From a virus, in the IMG/VR virus record IMGVR_UViG_3300046500_000066, positions 1-43,729 of that record: a stretch of DNA of 43,729 bases; one strand, 5' to 3'. Shown here piece by piece: positions 1 to 7,086 of this stretch. Under the pieces are notes generated by a model. That model was not told the DNA's origin. It saw only the letters and a program-made list of their open reading frames with translations, and did not search any database. The position numbers and the translations under genes were made by a program. How positions within the stretch are numbered: position 1 is the first letter of the stretch; every line of letters starts with the position of its first letter.

Positions 1-356
1 GTTGTTGCCTTGGAAAGACCGGGCAGCGCACACAGCGATGTACTGGCGGGCAGTTTGGGGAAGCTCATCCCAGTCCAGGAAGAGAACCACCGTGGCCTTG
101 AGGTCGGAGGTGAAGAGGTAGGTATGGTTGGCCTTGTCGTAGAGCTTCGAGCCACGGAGGGCAACTTGAGCGCTCGATACGGTTCGGTCAATGGAGACCT
201 TGAGGGCGCTTAGGGGGGCCGTGATGGTCCCATCGGCTGCCCGTGAGAGGGGGAACTGCTCTTCGGTGTTGAAGGCCCATCCCGTGGATTGAACGGTGCG
301 GCTGAATTCGAGGAGCTTGGCTCGGGCACTGGCTACATCTGCGAGGCCGGTATTGC
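1..356. repeat. Contig-end overlap, copy 1
   Basis: Bases 1-356 align without gaps to 43374-43729. Five substitutions were found by eye, at 7, 49, 154, 169 and 229. All fall in third codon positions of the tail tubular protein A gene and are synonymous. This indicates that the contig wraps around a circular or terminally redundant assembly. It is not a biological duplication. Confidence 0.95.
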
Positions 357-438
357 TCAGAGTGTTGACCGGAGACTCTCCGATAGCAGCCAAGCACATA
401 TTGACTGCTTCGAGTTCCGTCATTAATGCGGATGCCAT
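1..438 (-). CDS. gp11: Tail tubular protein A (gp11-like), 5' part
   Basis: This is the N-terminal part of the T7 gp11-type tail tube (adaptor) protein, which joins the portal to the nozzle protein gp12. The ATG at 436-438 has an AAGGGA ribosome site 6 bases upstream; a second in-frame ATG lies at 421-423. The frame runs off the window at base 1 and continues in the overlapping copy at 43209-43729. Joining the two gives a complete protein of roughly 200 residues, usual for the family. The gene follows the capsid gene and its terminator and precedes gp12, exactly the T7 order. The truncation is an artefact of where the circle was opened. Confidence 0.93.
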   Translation of the reverse strand, partial: MASALMTELEAVNMCLAAIGESPVNTLSNTGLADVASARAKLLEFSRTVQSTGWAFNTEEQFPLSRAADGTITAPLSALKVSIDRTVSSAQVALRGSKLYDKANHTYLFTSDLKATVVLFLDWDELPQTARQYIAVCAARSFQGNN

Positions 439-463
439 TGGGGAATCCCTTGTGAAGTAAACG

Positions 464-501
464 AAAAAAGGGGGACCCTCTTCGTGAAAAGAGAATCCCC
501 C
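464..501 (-). terminator. Strong terminator after capsid gene (T-phi-like)
   Basis: On the minus strand a 13-bp stem (470-482 pairing with 489-501, two G-U pairs) closes a 6-base loop and is followed by six T residues (464-469). It lies between the capsid stop (529) and the gp11 start (438). T7 has its main phage-polymerase terminator at the same place, where it limits transcription past the highly expressed capsid gene. Confidence 0.9.
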
Positions 502-528
502 TATGGGTGCTGCAGGTGCTACTTGAGA

Positions 529-1470
529 TTACGTGGTCGTTGCCAGTTCCACAGCACACTCGGGGCGCAAGACCCCATGACCTACTGCGTACTTGCTGAC
601 AATCAGCGTGCCCAGACGACGCTCGTCATACGACATGCGCATCGAGAGGTCCAGCAGCTTCACCGTGCCCACAGCTTCCTTCGTGGTGACGATTGCAGCC
701 GTCTTCGTGAAGTCACCCTGGTAAGCGGTCGGGCCCGTGTTGACCACCGTGCTCGGGACATGGTTCGTCTTGACGATGGTTGCACCGCCAATCTTCAGAA
801 TCTTGCCCGTGCCATAGTTGCCGTTACCTTCTGCCCAGTCACGGTTCACCAGCGCGGTCGATTGCGCCAGGAGGTAATACTGAGCCGGACGAACCAGCGC
901 GCTACGTTCCGAGGTCGAGGGGATGTCCTTCTCGTCCATTGCCTGAACTGCAGCGTAGATGCCAGCAGCGAGGTCCGTTGCCGAGGTCTTGTACAGCGTG
1001 GTAGCCGAGGTGAGAACCGTGCCGCCAACAGCACCCGTAACCGTAGCCGAAGCACGGGCTGCGAGAGCCATAACCTGCATCACGTTCTTGTCCCAGTTCG
1101 CTGCCAAGAAGCGGCCCGTTTCCTGCGAGTAGACCGAGCGGTAATCGAAGTGCGACTTCGCTTCGTCAATGTCAGCAATGAACACGCTCGATACGAGCAA
1201 GTCATCAATGACGATGTTGCGCTCGTTCAGGTTCGAAGTCTGACCAACGATTTCCGTACCCGGGGTGTGGTAACCACCCGTGACGCGCCACGTTGCCGGG
1301 AACTGAGCCGACTTGCCCGAGCTAATCGTGCGGACCGTGTGGAGGGGCATGACCACGTTGTTTTGGTCGAATGCCGTGAGAACTTCACCGCCATAGACCT
1401 TGAGGAACAGGGCATCGGTTGCGCCTGCGCCGTTAATCTGGCCACCGGCCAGGACTGTTGCGTTTGCCAT
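529..1470 (-). CDS. gp10: Major capsid protein (gp10A-like)
   Basis: The 313-residue protein has the T7/T3 major capsid pattern: a short N-terminus MANATVLAGGQ, then GGEVLTAF and QNNVVMPLH, typical of podoviral gp10 with an HK97-type fold. It assembles with the scaffold (1905-2723) around the portal (2883-4445) to form the head. T7 gp10A is 345 residues, so this form is slightly shorter. The ATG at 1468-1470 has only a weak upstream GGAT, odd for the most abundant virion protein. A diverged phage promoter (1604-1622) and a hairpin (1503-1517) precede it, and a strong terminator (464-501) follows. I saw no clear slippery site for a gp10B extension. Confidence 0.95.
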   Translation of the reverse strand: MANATVLAGGQINGAGATDALFLKVYGGEVLTAFDQNNVVMPLHTVRTISSGKSAQFPATWRVTGGYHTPGTEIVGQTSNLNERNIVIDDLLVSSVFIADIDEAKSHFDYRSVYSQETGRFLAANWDKNVMQVMALAARASATVTGAVGGTVLTSATTLYKTSATDLAAGIYAAVQAMDEKDIPSTSERSALVRPAQYYLLAQSTALVNRDWAEGNGNYGTGKILKIGGATIVKTNHVPSTVVNTGPTAYQGDFTKTAAIVTTKEAVGTVKLLDLSMRMSYDERRLGTLIVSKYAVGHGVLRPECAVELATTT

Positions 1471-1502
1471 TTAAGGGTAAATCCAATGTGAAATGAAAGA
1501 GC

Positions 1503-1517
1503 GGCCAGGGGGTGGCC
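1503..1517 (-). other. Short hairpin in capsid leader
   Basis: A perfect 5-bp GC inverted repeat (GGCCA / TGGCC) around five C residues on the minus strand lies 33 bases before the capsid start. It could be an RNase-type processing or stability element in the capsid mRNA leader. There is no adjoining T-run, so it is probably not a terminator. Confidence 0.4.
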
Positions 1518-1603
1518 TTGGAGGGTTCACTTCAGAGCAGACTTAGGCGTGGACGTGTGCATGGTTGTCCTCCTCAGAGGGCCAAGTGTTCCTTGCGTGG
1601 AAT

Positions 1604-1622
1604 GCTTAGAGATGGGTGATGC
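1604..1622 (-). promoter_or_regulatory. Diverged phage-RNAP promoter before capsid
   Basis: The minus-strand text GCATCACCCATCTCTAAGC matches the phage promoter consensus at 11 of 13 core positions (AT-ACCCA-CTCT). It lies about 134 bases upstream of the capsid ATG, where T7 has its strongest class III promoter, phi10. The right-hand part (AAGC instead of CGCA) differs from the other six sites. It is either a weaker or differently tuned promoter, or a coincidence supported only by position. Confidence 0.6.
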
Positions 1623-1624
1623 GA

Positions 1625-1873
1625 TTACTTCGTTACTTTCGTTGCTGCCGTAGCAGCGTTCAGTTCCACCAGCGCATCAGCAGAGTCCCTTGCAAGTAGA
1701 CCCATGTTGATGGCTGACTTCACCGTAATCTTCTGGCTCCCATGCGTGACCAACGTACTGTGGTCGAGAGCGGGTTTAGTGGTGTCCAGCTTGGCAGAGC
1801 CAAGAGCCACAGCCGTGGCAATCTTGGTCCCTGCTGCGTTCACTGCGACACCCTTAACTGCGGATTGGGGCAT
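1625..1873 (-). CDS. Small virion-region protein, unknown
   Basis: An 82-residue Ala/Thr-rich protein is encoded between the scaffold and capsid genes. I do not recognise a family. It is hydrophilic, without membrane segment or cysteine. The central stretch (KITVKSAINMGLLARDS) and near absence of aromatic residues would suit a small structural or head-decoration protein, but that is only position-based inference. The ATG at 1871-1873 has no convincing Shine-Dalgarno sequence. The diverged promoter (1604-1622) begins just after its stop codon, so this gene belongs to the upstream transcript rather than to the capsid transcript. Confidence 0.7.
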   Translation of the reverse strand: MPQSAVKGVAVNAAGTKIATAVALGSAKLDTTKPALDHSTLVTHGSQKITVKSAINMGLLARDSADALVELNAATAATKVTK

Positions 1874-1904
1874 TGTTGTGTTTAGCTAGCGTCGCTACCC
1901 ATGA

Positions 1905-2723
1905 TTAGAAAGCCGTGGTGACAGCGAGTTTGGCTTCCACCGACTTGCGGTAGGCTTCATCGCGGCCATATCGAGGGTCCTTCATGGCTTCAACCATCTC
2001 AGCGCGGGAGCCGTAACCAGCCTGACCGCCATTCGAATTGTTGCCACCAAGGAGCTGCGGTTCGCGGCCATTGGCTGCCTCATAGCGAGCCCTAAGGCCC
2101 GTGATGGCCAGCTTAGCTTGGTCCACCGTACCCGAGGTGACAGCATCGTTGTAAGCCTGAAGCTCACCCGGAGTGAGACCATTGCGGGCCCATGCTGCCA
2201 TAGCGTTGAACTGTTCTTCACCGCCGGCTGCCTCAAGGCCCTGTGCGCGAACTTGCGTGGCCAGAGCTTGCTGACCTGCGATGTACGCATCAACCATCGG
2301 CTTCGGGATGCCAGCAGCTTCGAGCTTCTGATACGAGGCTTCCGAGAGGGCACCTGCCTGAGCGAACTCCGTGCTGAAGTCCGAGAGGTTCAGCCCCTTC
2401 GATTCCAGAGCTTCAGCTGCATCAGCGGGGGGCGTGGACACGTCCGTTGCCGTTTGTGCTGCTGCGGCCTCTGCAGGCTTACCTTGGGATTGCTTCTGCT
2501 CCAACTCGGTGTAGCTCTTAGCCCACGCTTCGGTGTCGATTGCGCCAGTCTCAGCGTTCCAGAACTTCTCCGGGACGTGAACTGGGCGAACCGGAGCCTC
2601 AGCTTGGGGCGCATTGCCAGTGGCAGCATCGTACTTGGCAGCCATCGCTGCATCGTACTCCGGGGTTCCCGGTGCTGGCTGACCTTCTACGGCTGTCGAG
2701 GCCGCTGCGTTCTCAGTAGCCAT
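1905..2723 (-). CDS. gp9: Capsid assembly scaffolding protein (gp9-like)
   Basis: The 272-residue, Ala/Glu/Gln-rich protein matches T7 gp9-type scaffolds: a low-complexity acidic N-terminus, EKFWNAETGAIDTEAWAKSY near residue 50, and a helical middle with PKPMVDAYIAGQQAL. Scaffolds drive procapsid assembly and leave before DNA packaging. It lies between the portal and capsid genes as in T7. The ATG (2721-2723) overlaps the TGA of the preceding small gene by one base (TGATG), implying translational coupling. The C-terminal residues, likely to be the capsid-binding end, are basic and hydrophobic (YRKSVEAKLAVTTAF). Confidence 0.92.
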   Translation of the reverse strand: MATENAAASTAVEGQPAPGTPEYDAAMAAKYDAATGNAPQAEAPVRPVHVPEKFWNAETGAIDTEAWAKSYTELEQKQSQGKPAEAAAAQTATDVSTPPADAAEALESKGLNLSDFSTEFAQAGALSEASYQKLEAAGIPKPMVDAYIAGQQALATQVRAQGLEAAGGEEQFNAMAAWARNGLTPGELQAYNDAVTSGTVDQAKLAITGLRARYEAANGREPQLLGGNNSNGGQAGYGSRAEMVEAMKDPRYGRDEAYRKSVEAKLAVTTAF

Positions 2724-2881
2724 CAGTTGTCCACCCGGTAGGCTTCGTGCGATTCAAGCTGAACTGCACCTTCCGGGATTGCGAAGCCATCTTCGAGGAC
2801 CTTAGCTGGGGCCTTGGTCTTCTTCGGAGATACCTCTACGGGAGCCGTGGGTTCACTACCCAGCGGGATTGCGTCTGCCAT
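2723..2881 (-). CDS. Small protein between portal and scaffold
   Basis: A 52-residue protein begins MADAIPLGSEPTAPVEVSPK. The start at 2879-2881 is chosen because AAGGA lies 7 bases upstream and because a longer frame would run into the portal gene. The stop overlaps the scaffold ATG by one base. Lysine/proline-rich N-terminal half, then a short compact segment (FAIPEGAVQLESHEAYRV). I do not recognise a family. Its position suggests a head-assembly accessory role, which is inference. Confidence 0.75.
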   Translation of the reverse strand: MADAIPLGSEPTAPVEVSPKKTKAPAKVLEDGFAIPEGAVQLESHEAYRVDN

Positions 2882-2882
2882 G

Positions 2883-4445
2883 TTACTGTCCTTGTGGGGC
2901 CGCTTGTTGCTGGCCCTGCATGTGTTGTTTAGCCATGCCGCCAAGCTGGTTCACAGCGTTGGGGCCCAATGTCTGAAGCATGTTCTGCATCTGAGCTTGC
3001 TGCTCTGCTGCTGCAATTTGCTCATCGGTCTTGATGAGGCCGTTCATGTCGATACCCAGTGAGGCCCCAGTGCGCTTGATGAGGTCACCCATATTGACAT
3101 ACGTGGGTGCCACTTGCGGACCAAGTTGCTCAAGGGAGGTCATGAACTGCTGCAGCTTCGTGAGGTCATTGCCACGTCCGATAGCCTCAATGCCAGTGGT
3201 GATGGCAGGCTTAACGGTTCCTTCAGGGAGTACCGGGAGTTTCCCTTGGCGCTCCATCTGGAACATCACTCGCTGTACGAGGGGCAACTGGAACTCCTGG
3301 CTCAGTGTCGAGTAGACACCACCGAGAGAGCTTTCCAGTTCGTTAGCCATGTATCGGATTTCCTCTGCTGTCACTCGCTCACCATTACGCTGGATGGCGG
3401 TGTTCAGGAGGAAGGCAAAGCTAAGCTCTTGGGTAATCGTGTCACAGGTCTGCTTGGCGATAGCGAAGTCAGCCTGCTTCTCCATCTGCAGTACGCTCAC
3501 ATCCTCAGCGTTGCCTTCCTTCACTGCACCTGACTCACTCTCAGTGAGAACGCGGAGCTTGGTGGTGGAGTTCGGCTTGACGAGGAAGAGAACCTTGGCT
3601 GCAGCAGCGGAGCCCTGTACGATGGCCTTACGGAGAGCGTTGAGGGACTTGATGTCACCCAGGTACTCTTCCACGAAGCTACGTCCGTAGTCCTCGCCAT
3701 CAACAGCGATGAACCGGAGGGGAATCCAGGGGGACTTGTTCAGCGGGTAGCTGCCACGCGTACCGGGAATCTCGATGCCATTGGCTTCTTGATAGACCTC
3801 CCAGTTGCTCTTGGTGCGCTTCACGCTGGTGTAGACATCCACCACGTCCTCATTGTCATTCGCTGCCTTGTTGGCCAGTACGAACTCTCGGATGCTATCC
3901 GGGAGCTCCATCGGGGACACACACTCCTTCGTGATGTGTTCCAAGACGTTACCCATAGGGTCCCGCTTGACCACGTAACGGTCCAGACGGAAGGTCTTCA
4001 TGCCGCCATTGGGGGCCAAGAAGAACAACACGTTGCCCGTGACGAGCAGGAGCTTGATACCCTCGAATGCAGAGGTGCGGATGGTGCTTGTTTCAATGTT
4101 GGTCATGACTGACCGCTCCATCCCGCTCAGTGCATTCTCAATCTGGGCACGCATGTCTTGGCGGCCAGTGAGCTTCTGCATGGTCACGTCATCCACCACA
4201 AGGCGGAAGAACGGGGAGTTCGGAGGGAGCAACGCCAGGAGGAGCTTAGCTGCCAAGTTGTTGACCGCACGGGCACCAAAGGATTGGTACGGAGTGGGGA
4301 ACTTGGTGGAGCTAGTGGAGCCCTCCGGGGGGAGTAAGGTGGGGATGGTGAGCTTCGCGCAGTCACGGCCACGTTCTAGGAACACGAGCCGGTCACCGCT
4401 CAGCTTGTCATACCGAGCCTTGAGACTGCCGTTGTCGTCAGCCAT
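2883..4445 (-). CDS. gp8: Portal / head-tail connector protein (gp8-like)
   Basis: The 520-residue protein is a T7-type portal. Its N-terminus (ARYDKLSGDRLVFLERGRDC), FPTPYQSFGARAVNNLAAKL near residue 50 and LLPPNSPFFRL are hallmarks of the podoviral collar family (T7 gp8 is 536 residues). It forms the dodecameric ring through which DNA is packaged and ejected, docks the terminase, and later binds gp11. The C-terminus is glutamine-rich. The ATG (4443-4445) overlaps the stop of the preceding gp7.3-like gene by one base. Confidence 0.95.
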   Translation of the reverse strand: MADDNGSLKARYDKLSGDRLVFLERGRDCAKLTIPTLLPPEGSTSSTKFPTPYQSFGARAVNNLAAKLLLALLPPNSPFFRLVVDDVTMQKLTGRQDMRAQIENALSGMERSVMTNIETSTIRTSAFEGIKLLLVTGNVLFFLAPNGGMKTFRLDRYVVKRDPMGNVLEHITKECVSPMELPDSIREFVLANKAANDNEDVVDVYTSVKRTKSNWEVYQEANGIEIPGTRGSYPLNKSPWIPLRFIAVDGEDYGRSFVEEYLGDIKSLNALRKAIVQGSAAAAKVLFLVKPNSTTKLRVLTESESGAVKEGNAEDVSVLQMEKQADFAIAKQTCDTITQELSFAFLLNTAIQRNGERVTAEEIRYMANELESSLGGVYSTLSQEFQLPLVQRVMFQMERQGKLPVLPEGTVKPAITTGIEAIGRGNDLTKLQQFMTSLEQLGPQVAPTYVNMGDLIKRTGASLGIDMNGLIKTDEQIAAAEQQAQMQNMLQTLGPNAVNQLGGMAKQHMQGQQQAAPQGQ

Positions 4446-4642
4446 TACTGCGGGATGGTGAGACCAGAGGCCGAGGAGGCGGGGGTAGCGAGGTCAATAC
4501 GGAGAGCGTTACGGCCCGTAGAGGCAGCCCGTTGGCCACCTACAGTGTTCGCGTTAGCGGTGTTCTCGGGATTGGCCATAGGGGCCGGAGTCTGGGCGGG
4601 TGCCACGGTCTGCTGCTTCGGGGCGCTGGGAGCACTGCACAT
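4445..4642 (-). CDS. gp7.3-like tail assembly / adsorption protein
   Basis: A 65-residue protein, Pro/Ala-rich at the N-terminus (MCSAPSAPKQQ), ends in a conserved-looking block GRNALRIDL...GLTIPQ. This pattern, placed just before the portal gene, is typical of small gp7.3-like host-range and tail-assembly proteins of T7-type phages, which are virion proteins needed for adsorption. Cys2 is present without a classical signal peptide. The assignment rests on position and the C-terminal motif, not on strong similarity. Confidence 0.7.
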   Translation of the reverse strand: MCSAPSAPKQQTVAPAQTPAPMANPENTANANTVGGQRAASTGRNALRIDLATPASSASGLTIPQ

Positions 4643-4655
4643 GTGGGGGTGTACC

Positions 4656-4856
4656 TCAGGAGGGGTCGTTCACCTCTGCAAACTTAGCGTGCAGGGTTTC
4701 GATCATGGAGCGCTGCCCTACCTTGAACCACATCACAGAGGGTGGGTCGTTGGGATTGGGGAGGCTGAGGGGGTGCAGCTCATCGAGAAGCCTGAGGAGC
4801 TCAGGTGTGAGGAGCTGTCCGATTTGCTCGGAGAGAGTTGGGGATGCCGTGGACAT
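4656..4856 (-). CDS. Small conserved-type late protein, unknown
   Basis: A 66-residue protein, first gene of the late (virion) block. It contains a leucine-rich helix (IGQLLTPELLRLLDELHP) followed by PPSVMWFKVGQRSMIETL. I do not recognise a characterised family, although small proteins in this place are common in T7-like phages. The ATG at 4854-4856 lacks a clear Shine-Dalgarno sequence. The phage promoter at 4893-4911 lies 37 bases upstream, so this is the first cistron of that transcript. Confidence 0.7.
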   Translation of the reverse strand: MSTASPTLSEQIGQLLTPELLRLLDELHPLSLPNPNDPPSVMWFKVGQRSMIETLHAKFAEVNDPS

Positions 4857-4892
4857 AACTTAAGTTAATCTCATATACGTTTTTCGGCATAC

Positions 4893-4911
4893 TGCGAGAG
4901 CTGGGTTATAG
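4893..4911 (-). promoter_or_regulatory. Phage-RNAP promoter opening the late block
   Basis: Minus strand CTATAACCCAGCTCTCGCA differs at one base from the copies at 22015 and 27629. It lies immediately before the virion gene block. It is enclosed by a 9-bp inverted repeat (TTTTCGGCA at 4881-4889 and its complement at 4914-4922), which none of the other promoter copies has. Confidence 0.88.
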
Positions 4912-4934
4912 GTTGCCGAAAATGTCAAGAGGAA

Positions 4935-4967
4935 CCCTGAGAGCGTTTACTGGCTTGGCTCTCAGGG
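4935..4967 (-). terminator. Perfect 10-bp hairpin before late promoter
   Basis: CCCTGAGAGC (4935-4944) pairs perfectly with 4958-4967 around a 13-base loop. It lies between the stop of the DUF3310 gene (4975) and the late promoter. The minus-strand sequence after it is pyrimidine-rich (TTCCTCTTGACATTTT) but is not a clean T-run. It is therefore a possible terminator or an RNase III-type processing site. Confidence 0.5.
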
Positions 4968-4974
4968 GAATCGG

Positions 4975-5397
4975 TCAGTCTTCCAGCAGGCCGTCTTCGA
5001 TGAACTGTTTGTACAGCTCAATGGAGTGGATAGCCTTGTCCAAATCCTCCAGTCGCTTGGCCTTATCGCCCTTCTTCCGGGTGATGTACTTGATGGCTGT
5101 GTGAGCACAGGCGTTGAGGCCATTGGCCACCGAGTATTCCATCGGTTGAATCTTCAGGCCCTTGTAGTGTCCGCCGCCCACCTGCTTATCCAGCGCGGTT
5201 AAGGCTGCCTCCTTCTTCGCTTCCAGTCCTGCATAGTCAATGCTCGCCATACCGGGGTGGAACTCGATAGGCTCCCATTGCGGCAGCACCGGGCCGCCAC
5301 GCATCTCCGAACTGGTACAGGACCAGCACTGCGGAGGAATATCATCGATGCTGACTGCCTGAGCATGGATACCACAGGTGTTGCAGTCTTTCTCCAT
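4975..5397 (-). CDS. DUF3310 protein (T7 gp1.7-like)
   Basis: The 140-residue protein has the DUF3310 signature in its C-terminal half: HYKGLKIQPMEYSVANGL, then HTAIKYITR and DLDKAIHSIELY. The T7 member, gp1.7, is described as a nucleotide kinase, so a role in nucleotide metabolism is plausible. The N-terminal part has a CNTCG ... CWSC pair, resembling a small zinc site. The ATG at 5395-5397 was chosen over an upstream in-frame start because it forms a one-base TAATG overlap with the preceding gene. It is the last gene of the replication block, just before the late promoter. Confidence 0.82.
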   Translation of the reverse strand: MEKDCNTCGIHAQAVSIDDIPPQCWSCTSSEMRGGPVLPQWEPIEFHPGMASIDYAGLEAKKEAALTALDKQVGGGHYKGLKIQPMEYSVANGLNACAHTAIKYITRKKGDKAKRLEDLDKAIHSIELYKQFIEDGLLED

Positions 5398-5555
5398 TAC
5401 GCTTGGTCCTTGTAGTCGAGACACTGCTTGGGGGTGACGAACCACGCCACCACTTCCTTGTCATGCTGCTTGCAGCGGACTGCGCCATTGCTGAGGTCCA
5501 TCTTGCCGTGGGCGAAATTGAGGCACGTCCGGTTGTTTTGATTTACGGGTTCCAC
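5397..5555 (-). CDS. Small Cys/His protein, unknown
   Basis: A small frame ends in TAATG coupling with the DUF3310 gene. The preferred start is GTG at 5553-5555, because AGGA lies about 9 bases upstream and the start overlaps the exonuclease end; this gives 52 residues with NRTCLNFAHGK and VRCKQHDK, a possible metal-binding pair. A shorter version could start at the ATG at 5499-5501 (34 residues) but has no ribosome site. No family recognised. Confidence 0.55.
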   Translation of the reverse strand: MEPVNQNNRTCLNFAHGKMDLSNGAVRCKQHDKEVVAWFVTPKQCLDYKDQA

Positions 5556-6340
5556 AGAATCACTTCCTGAGCCTTAAAGTTGTAGTCGTCAGCGCGGCAG
5601 ATGCGGGCCAGCCGAGCCTGGAGGATTGCGTCATCCTCGGTGAGCCCCTTCTTCTCGAAGGCAGCCACAATGTCCTCCCATGCCATGTAGTCCTCAAACA
5701 CAGAGTCGTGCTTGGTCTCGTGACAGTGCTTCTCCAGAATCCCCTCAGCCTTCACAGGGCCAATCCCAGGGCAGCCTTTATAGTTGTCCGTGGAGTCCCC
5801 TACGAGGGTCTGATAGAAGTGGTAGTAGTTGGCGCTGTGCTCATCAATGAGGCGAGGCTTGCGGTCCTTAGCGGGATTCCAGAGCCATCCTGGGATGGTC
5901 TGCATATCTTTATCTTCGCTTACGATGATCTTCCGACCGGGGACCAGCGTGGGGTGCGTGGAGAGAATCCCCATGATGTCGTCAGCTTCCATCGTGGGCT
6001 TGCGGTAGCTGCGGTAGTTCTCAGCCATGTAGTCCTTGACCGCTGAGAGGTACACGGGGCGCTTCGAGTAGTCCCGGTTGCCCTTGTAGTCTGGATAGAT
6101 GGCGATGCGCCAGCCTTCCTCAGTGGGGCAGGATAGGCAGATGATTAGCTCATCGGCCTTCGTGGTCTCCAGATACTCAGCCAGCAGTGCATCAATGCGT
6201 GGGGTTACTTCCTCCCACTCATCGAGCTGTAGGCACTCCACCACGTTGCCCTCATCGTCTTCGAACTTGTGGACCTTCTGGGCTACTGAGGCAATCTTGA
6301 AGGCCACGATGTCCGCATCAATCAGGAGCGTGGTCTTCAT
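5543..6340 (-). CDS. gp6: 5'-3' exonuclease (gp6-like)
   Basis: The 265-residue protein is a FEN/T5-T7 type 5'-3' exonuclease. It begins LLIDADIVAFK, carries YPDYKGNRDYSKRP and KPTMEADDIMG (acidic metal-binding residues), SEDKDM, and the helix-hairpin-helix region GDSTDNYKGCPGIGPVKA. In T7, gp6 degrades host DNA, removes RNA primers and assists concatemer processing and recombination. Its place downstream of DNA polymerase and before the virion genes matches T7. The ATG overlaps the stop of the upstream small gene (ATGA). Confidence 0.93.
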   Translation of the reverse strand: MKTTLLIDADIVAFKIASVAQKVHKFEDDEGNVVECLQLDEWEEVTPRIDALLAEYLETTKADELIICLSCPTEEGWRIAIYPDYKGNRDYSKRPVYLSAVKDYMAENYRSYRKPTMEADDIMGILSTHPTLVPGRKIIVSEDKDMQTIPGWLWNPAKDRKPRLIDEHSANYYHFYQTLVGDSTDNYKGCPGIGPVKAEGILEKHCHETKHDSVFEDYMAWEDIVAAFEKKGLTEDDAILQARLARICRADDYNFKAQEVILWNP

Positions 6341-6495
6341 ACTTCGAAGGCTTCCCCATCTTCACAGTCGTGGTCGTAGTACCAATGCTCATCATCCAAA
6401 TCAAAGGCGATGTCGTTGGCTTCCTCCTCCGACTGCGCTTCAACAATCACATGGGCAGAATAGCGACCCCAGCGGGTTACTTGGAATTTAGCCAT
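6337..6495 (-). CDS. Small acidic protein, DpnD/PcfM-like
   Basis: A 52-residue protein: a basic beta-type N-terminus (MAKFQVTRWGRYSAHVIVEA), SEEEAND, then a very acidic C-terminus rich in D, E, H and Y. The VIVEAQSEEEA pattern is reminiscent of DpnD/PcfM-like small proteins of unknown role. The start is well supported by a perfect TAAGGAGG sequence 4-5 bases before the ATG at 6493-6495. Its stop overlaps the exonuclease ATG. Confidence 0.72.
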   Translation of the reverse strand: MAKFQVTRWGRYSAHVIVEAQSEEEANDIAFDLDDEHWYYDHDCEDGEAFEV

Positions 6496-6504
6496 GCGGC
6501 CTCC

Positions 6505-7086
6505 TTAGAATGCGTACTGTTCAAACTTCGAAGAGTCCACGCGGAACTCAGGGAAGCGATGGGCAAACTTGCTGAGCCACCTACGCATCGAGCGCGCGTA
6601 CTGGCTGCCGTCTTCACAGTGGTCCAGCGTGAAGGTCTTGTTAGTCATGTCCGAGTGGAACGCTTCAGTCGTGTTAATGAAGCCACTCCCGCTTGTGGTC
6701 GAGCCGAGATACCACGCTTGGCAGATGCCGAAGTCATGGTGCTTAGCGCGCTCCACCGGGTCCAGCCCATTAGCCAGCACGATGACCTGCACGGGAATAT
6801 GCGAGTCCCCAAACGGGTCATCACCGAAGCTGATCTCATACACATGGTCCACCTCACCGCCTGCTCCAGCGTACTCAGCAGCGATGATAGGGTTCACATG
6901 AAGGTGCCCGAAGGCTGCCCCAAGTTTCATCTCGATGCCTTCTTGGTCCGGCACGAAGACATCGATGTCTTTTACCGGCCTGCCCAGGATGTGGTCACGG
7001 CAGGCACCCCCCGCGATGAGGGCCCCCGTAACTCCAGCGGCCTTGAGCTTGCTGAGGATTTCATCGAATTGTTGAAAGAGGTTCAT
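6505..7086 (-). CDS. Nucleotidyltransferase-fold protein
   Basis: The 193-residue protein has the polymerase-beta/CCA-adding nucleotidyltransferase signature: GG at residues 26-27 (LIAGGACRDHILG) and the metal-binding pair D40/D42 in VKDIDVFV. It resembles the catalytic N-terminal part of class II poly(A) polymerase/tRNA nucleotidyltransferases but lacks their RNA-binding domain. Similar stand-alone proteins occur in some T7-like phages; the substrate is unknown. The ATG overlaps the stop of the preceding small gene (TAATG). A role in modifying host tRNA or nucleotides during infection is conceivable but unproven. Confidence 0.8.
   Translation of the reverse strand: MNLFQQFDEILSKLKAAGVTGALIAGGACRDHILGRPVKDIDVFVPDQEGIEMKLGAAFGHLHVNPIIAAEYAGAGGEVDHVYEISFGDDPFGDSHIPVQVIVLANGLDPVERAKHHDFGICQAWYLGSTTSGSGFINTTEAFHSDMTNKTFTLDHCEDGSQYARSMRRWLSKFAHRFPEFRVDSSKFEQYAF

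Noticed and set aside
529-620. gp10B-type programmed frameshift at the capsid gene end
   Set aside because: No clear slippery heptamer and only a short extension is available before the terminator.
484-1491. A 335-codon plus-strand frame opposite the capsid gene
   Set aside because: The minus frame encodes a clear gp10 capsid protein. The plus frame is Arg-rich with no recognisable domain.
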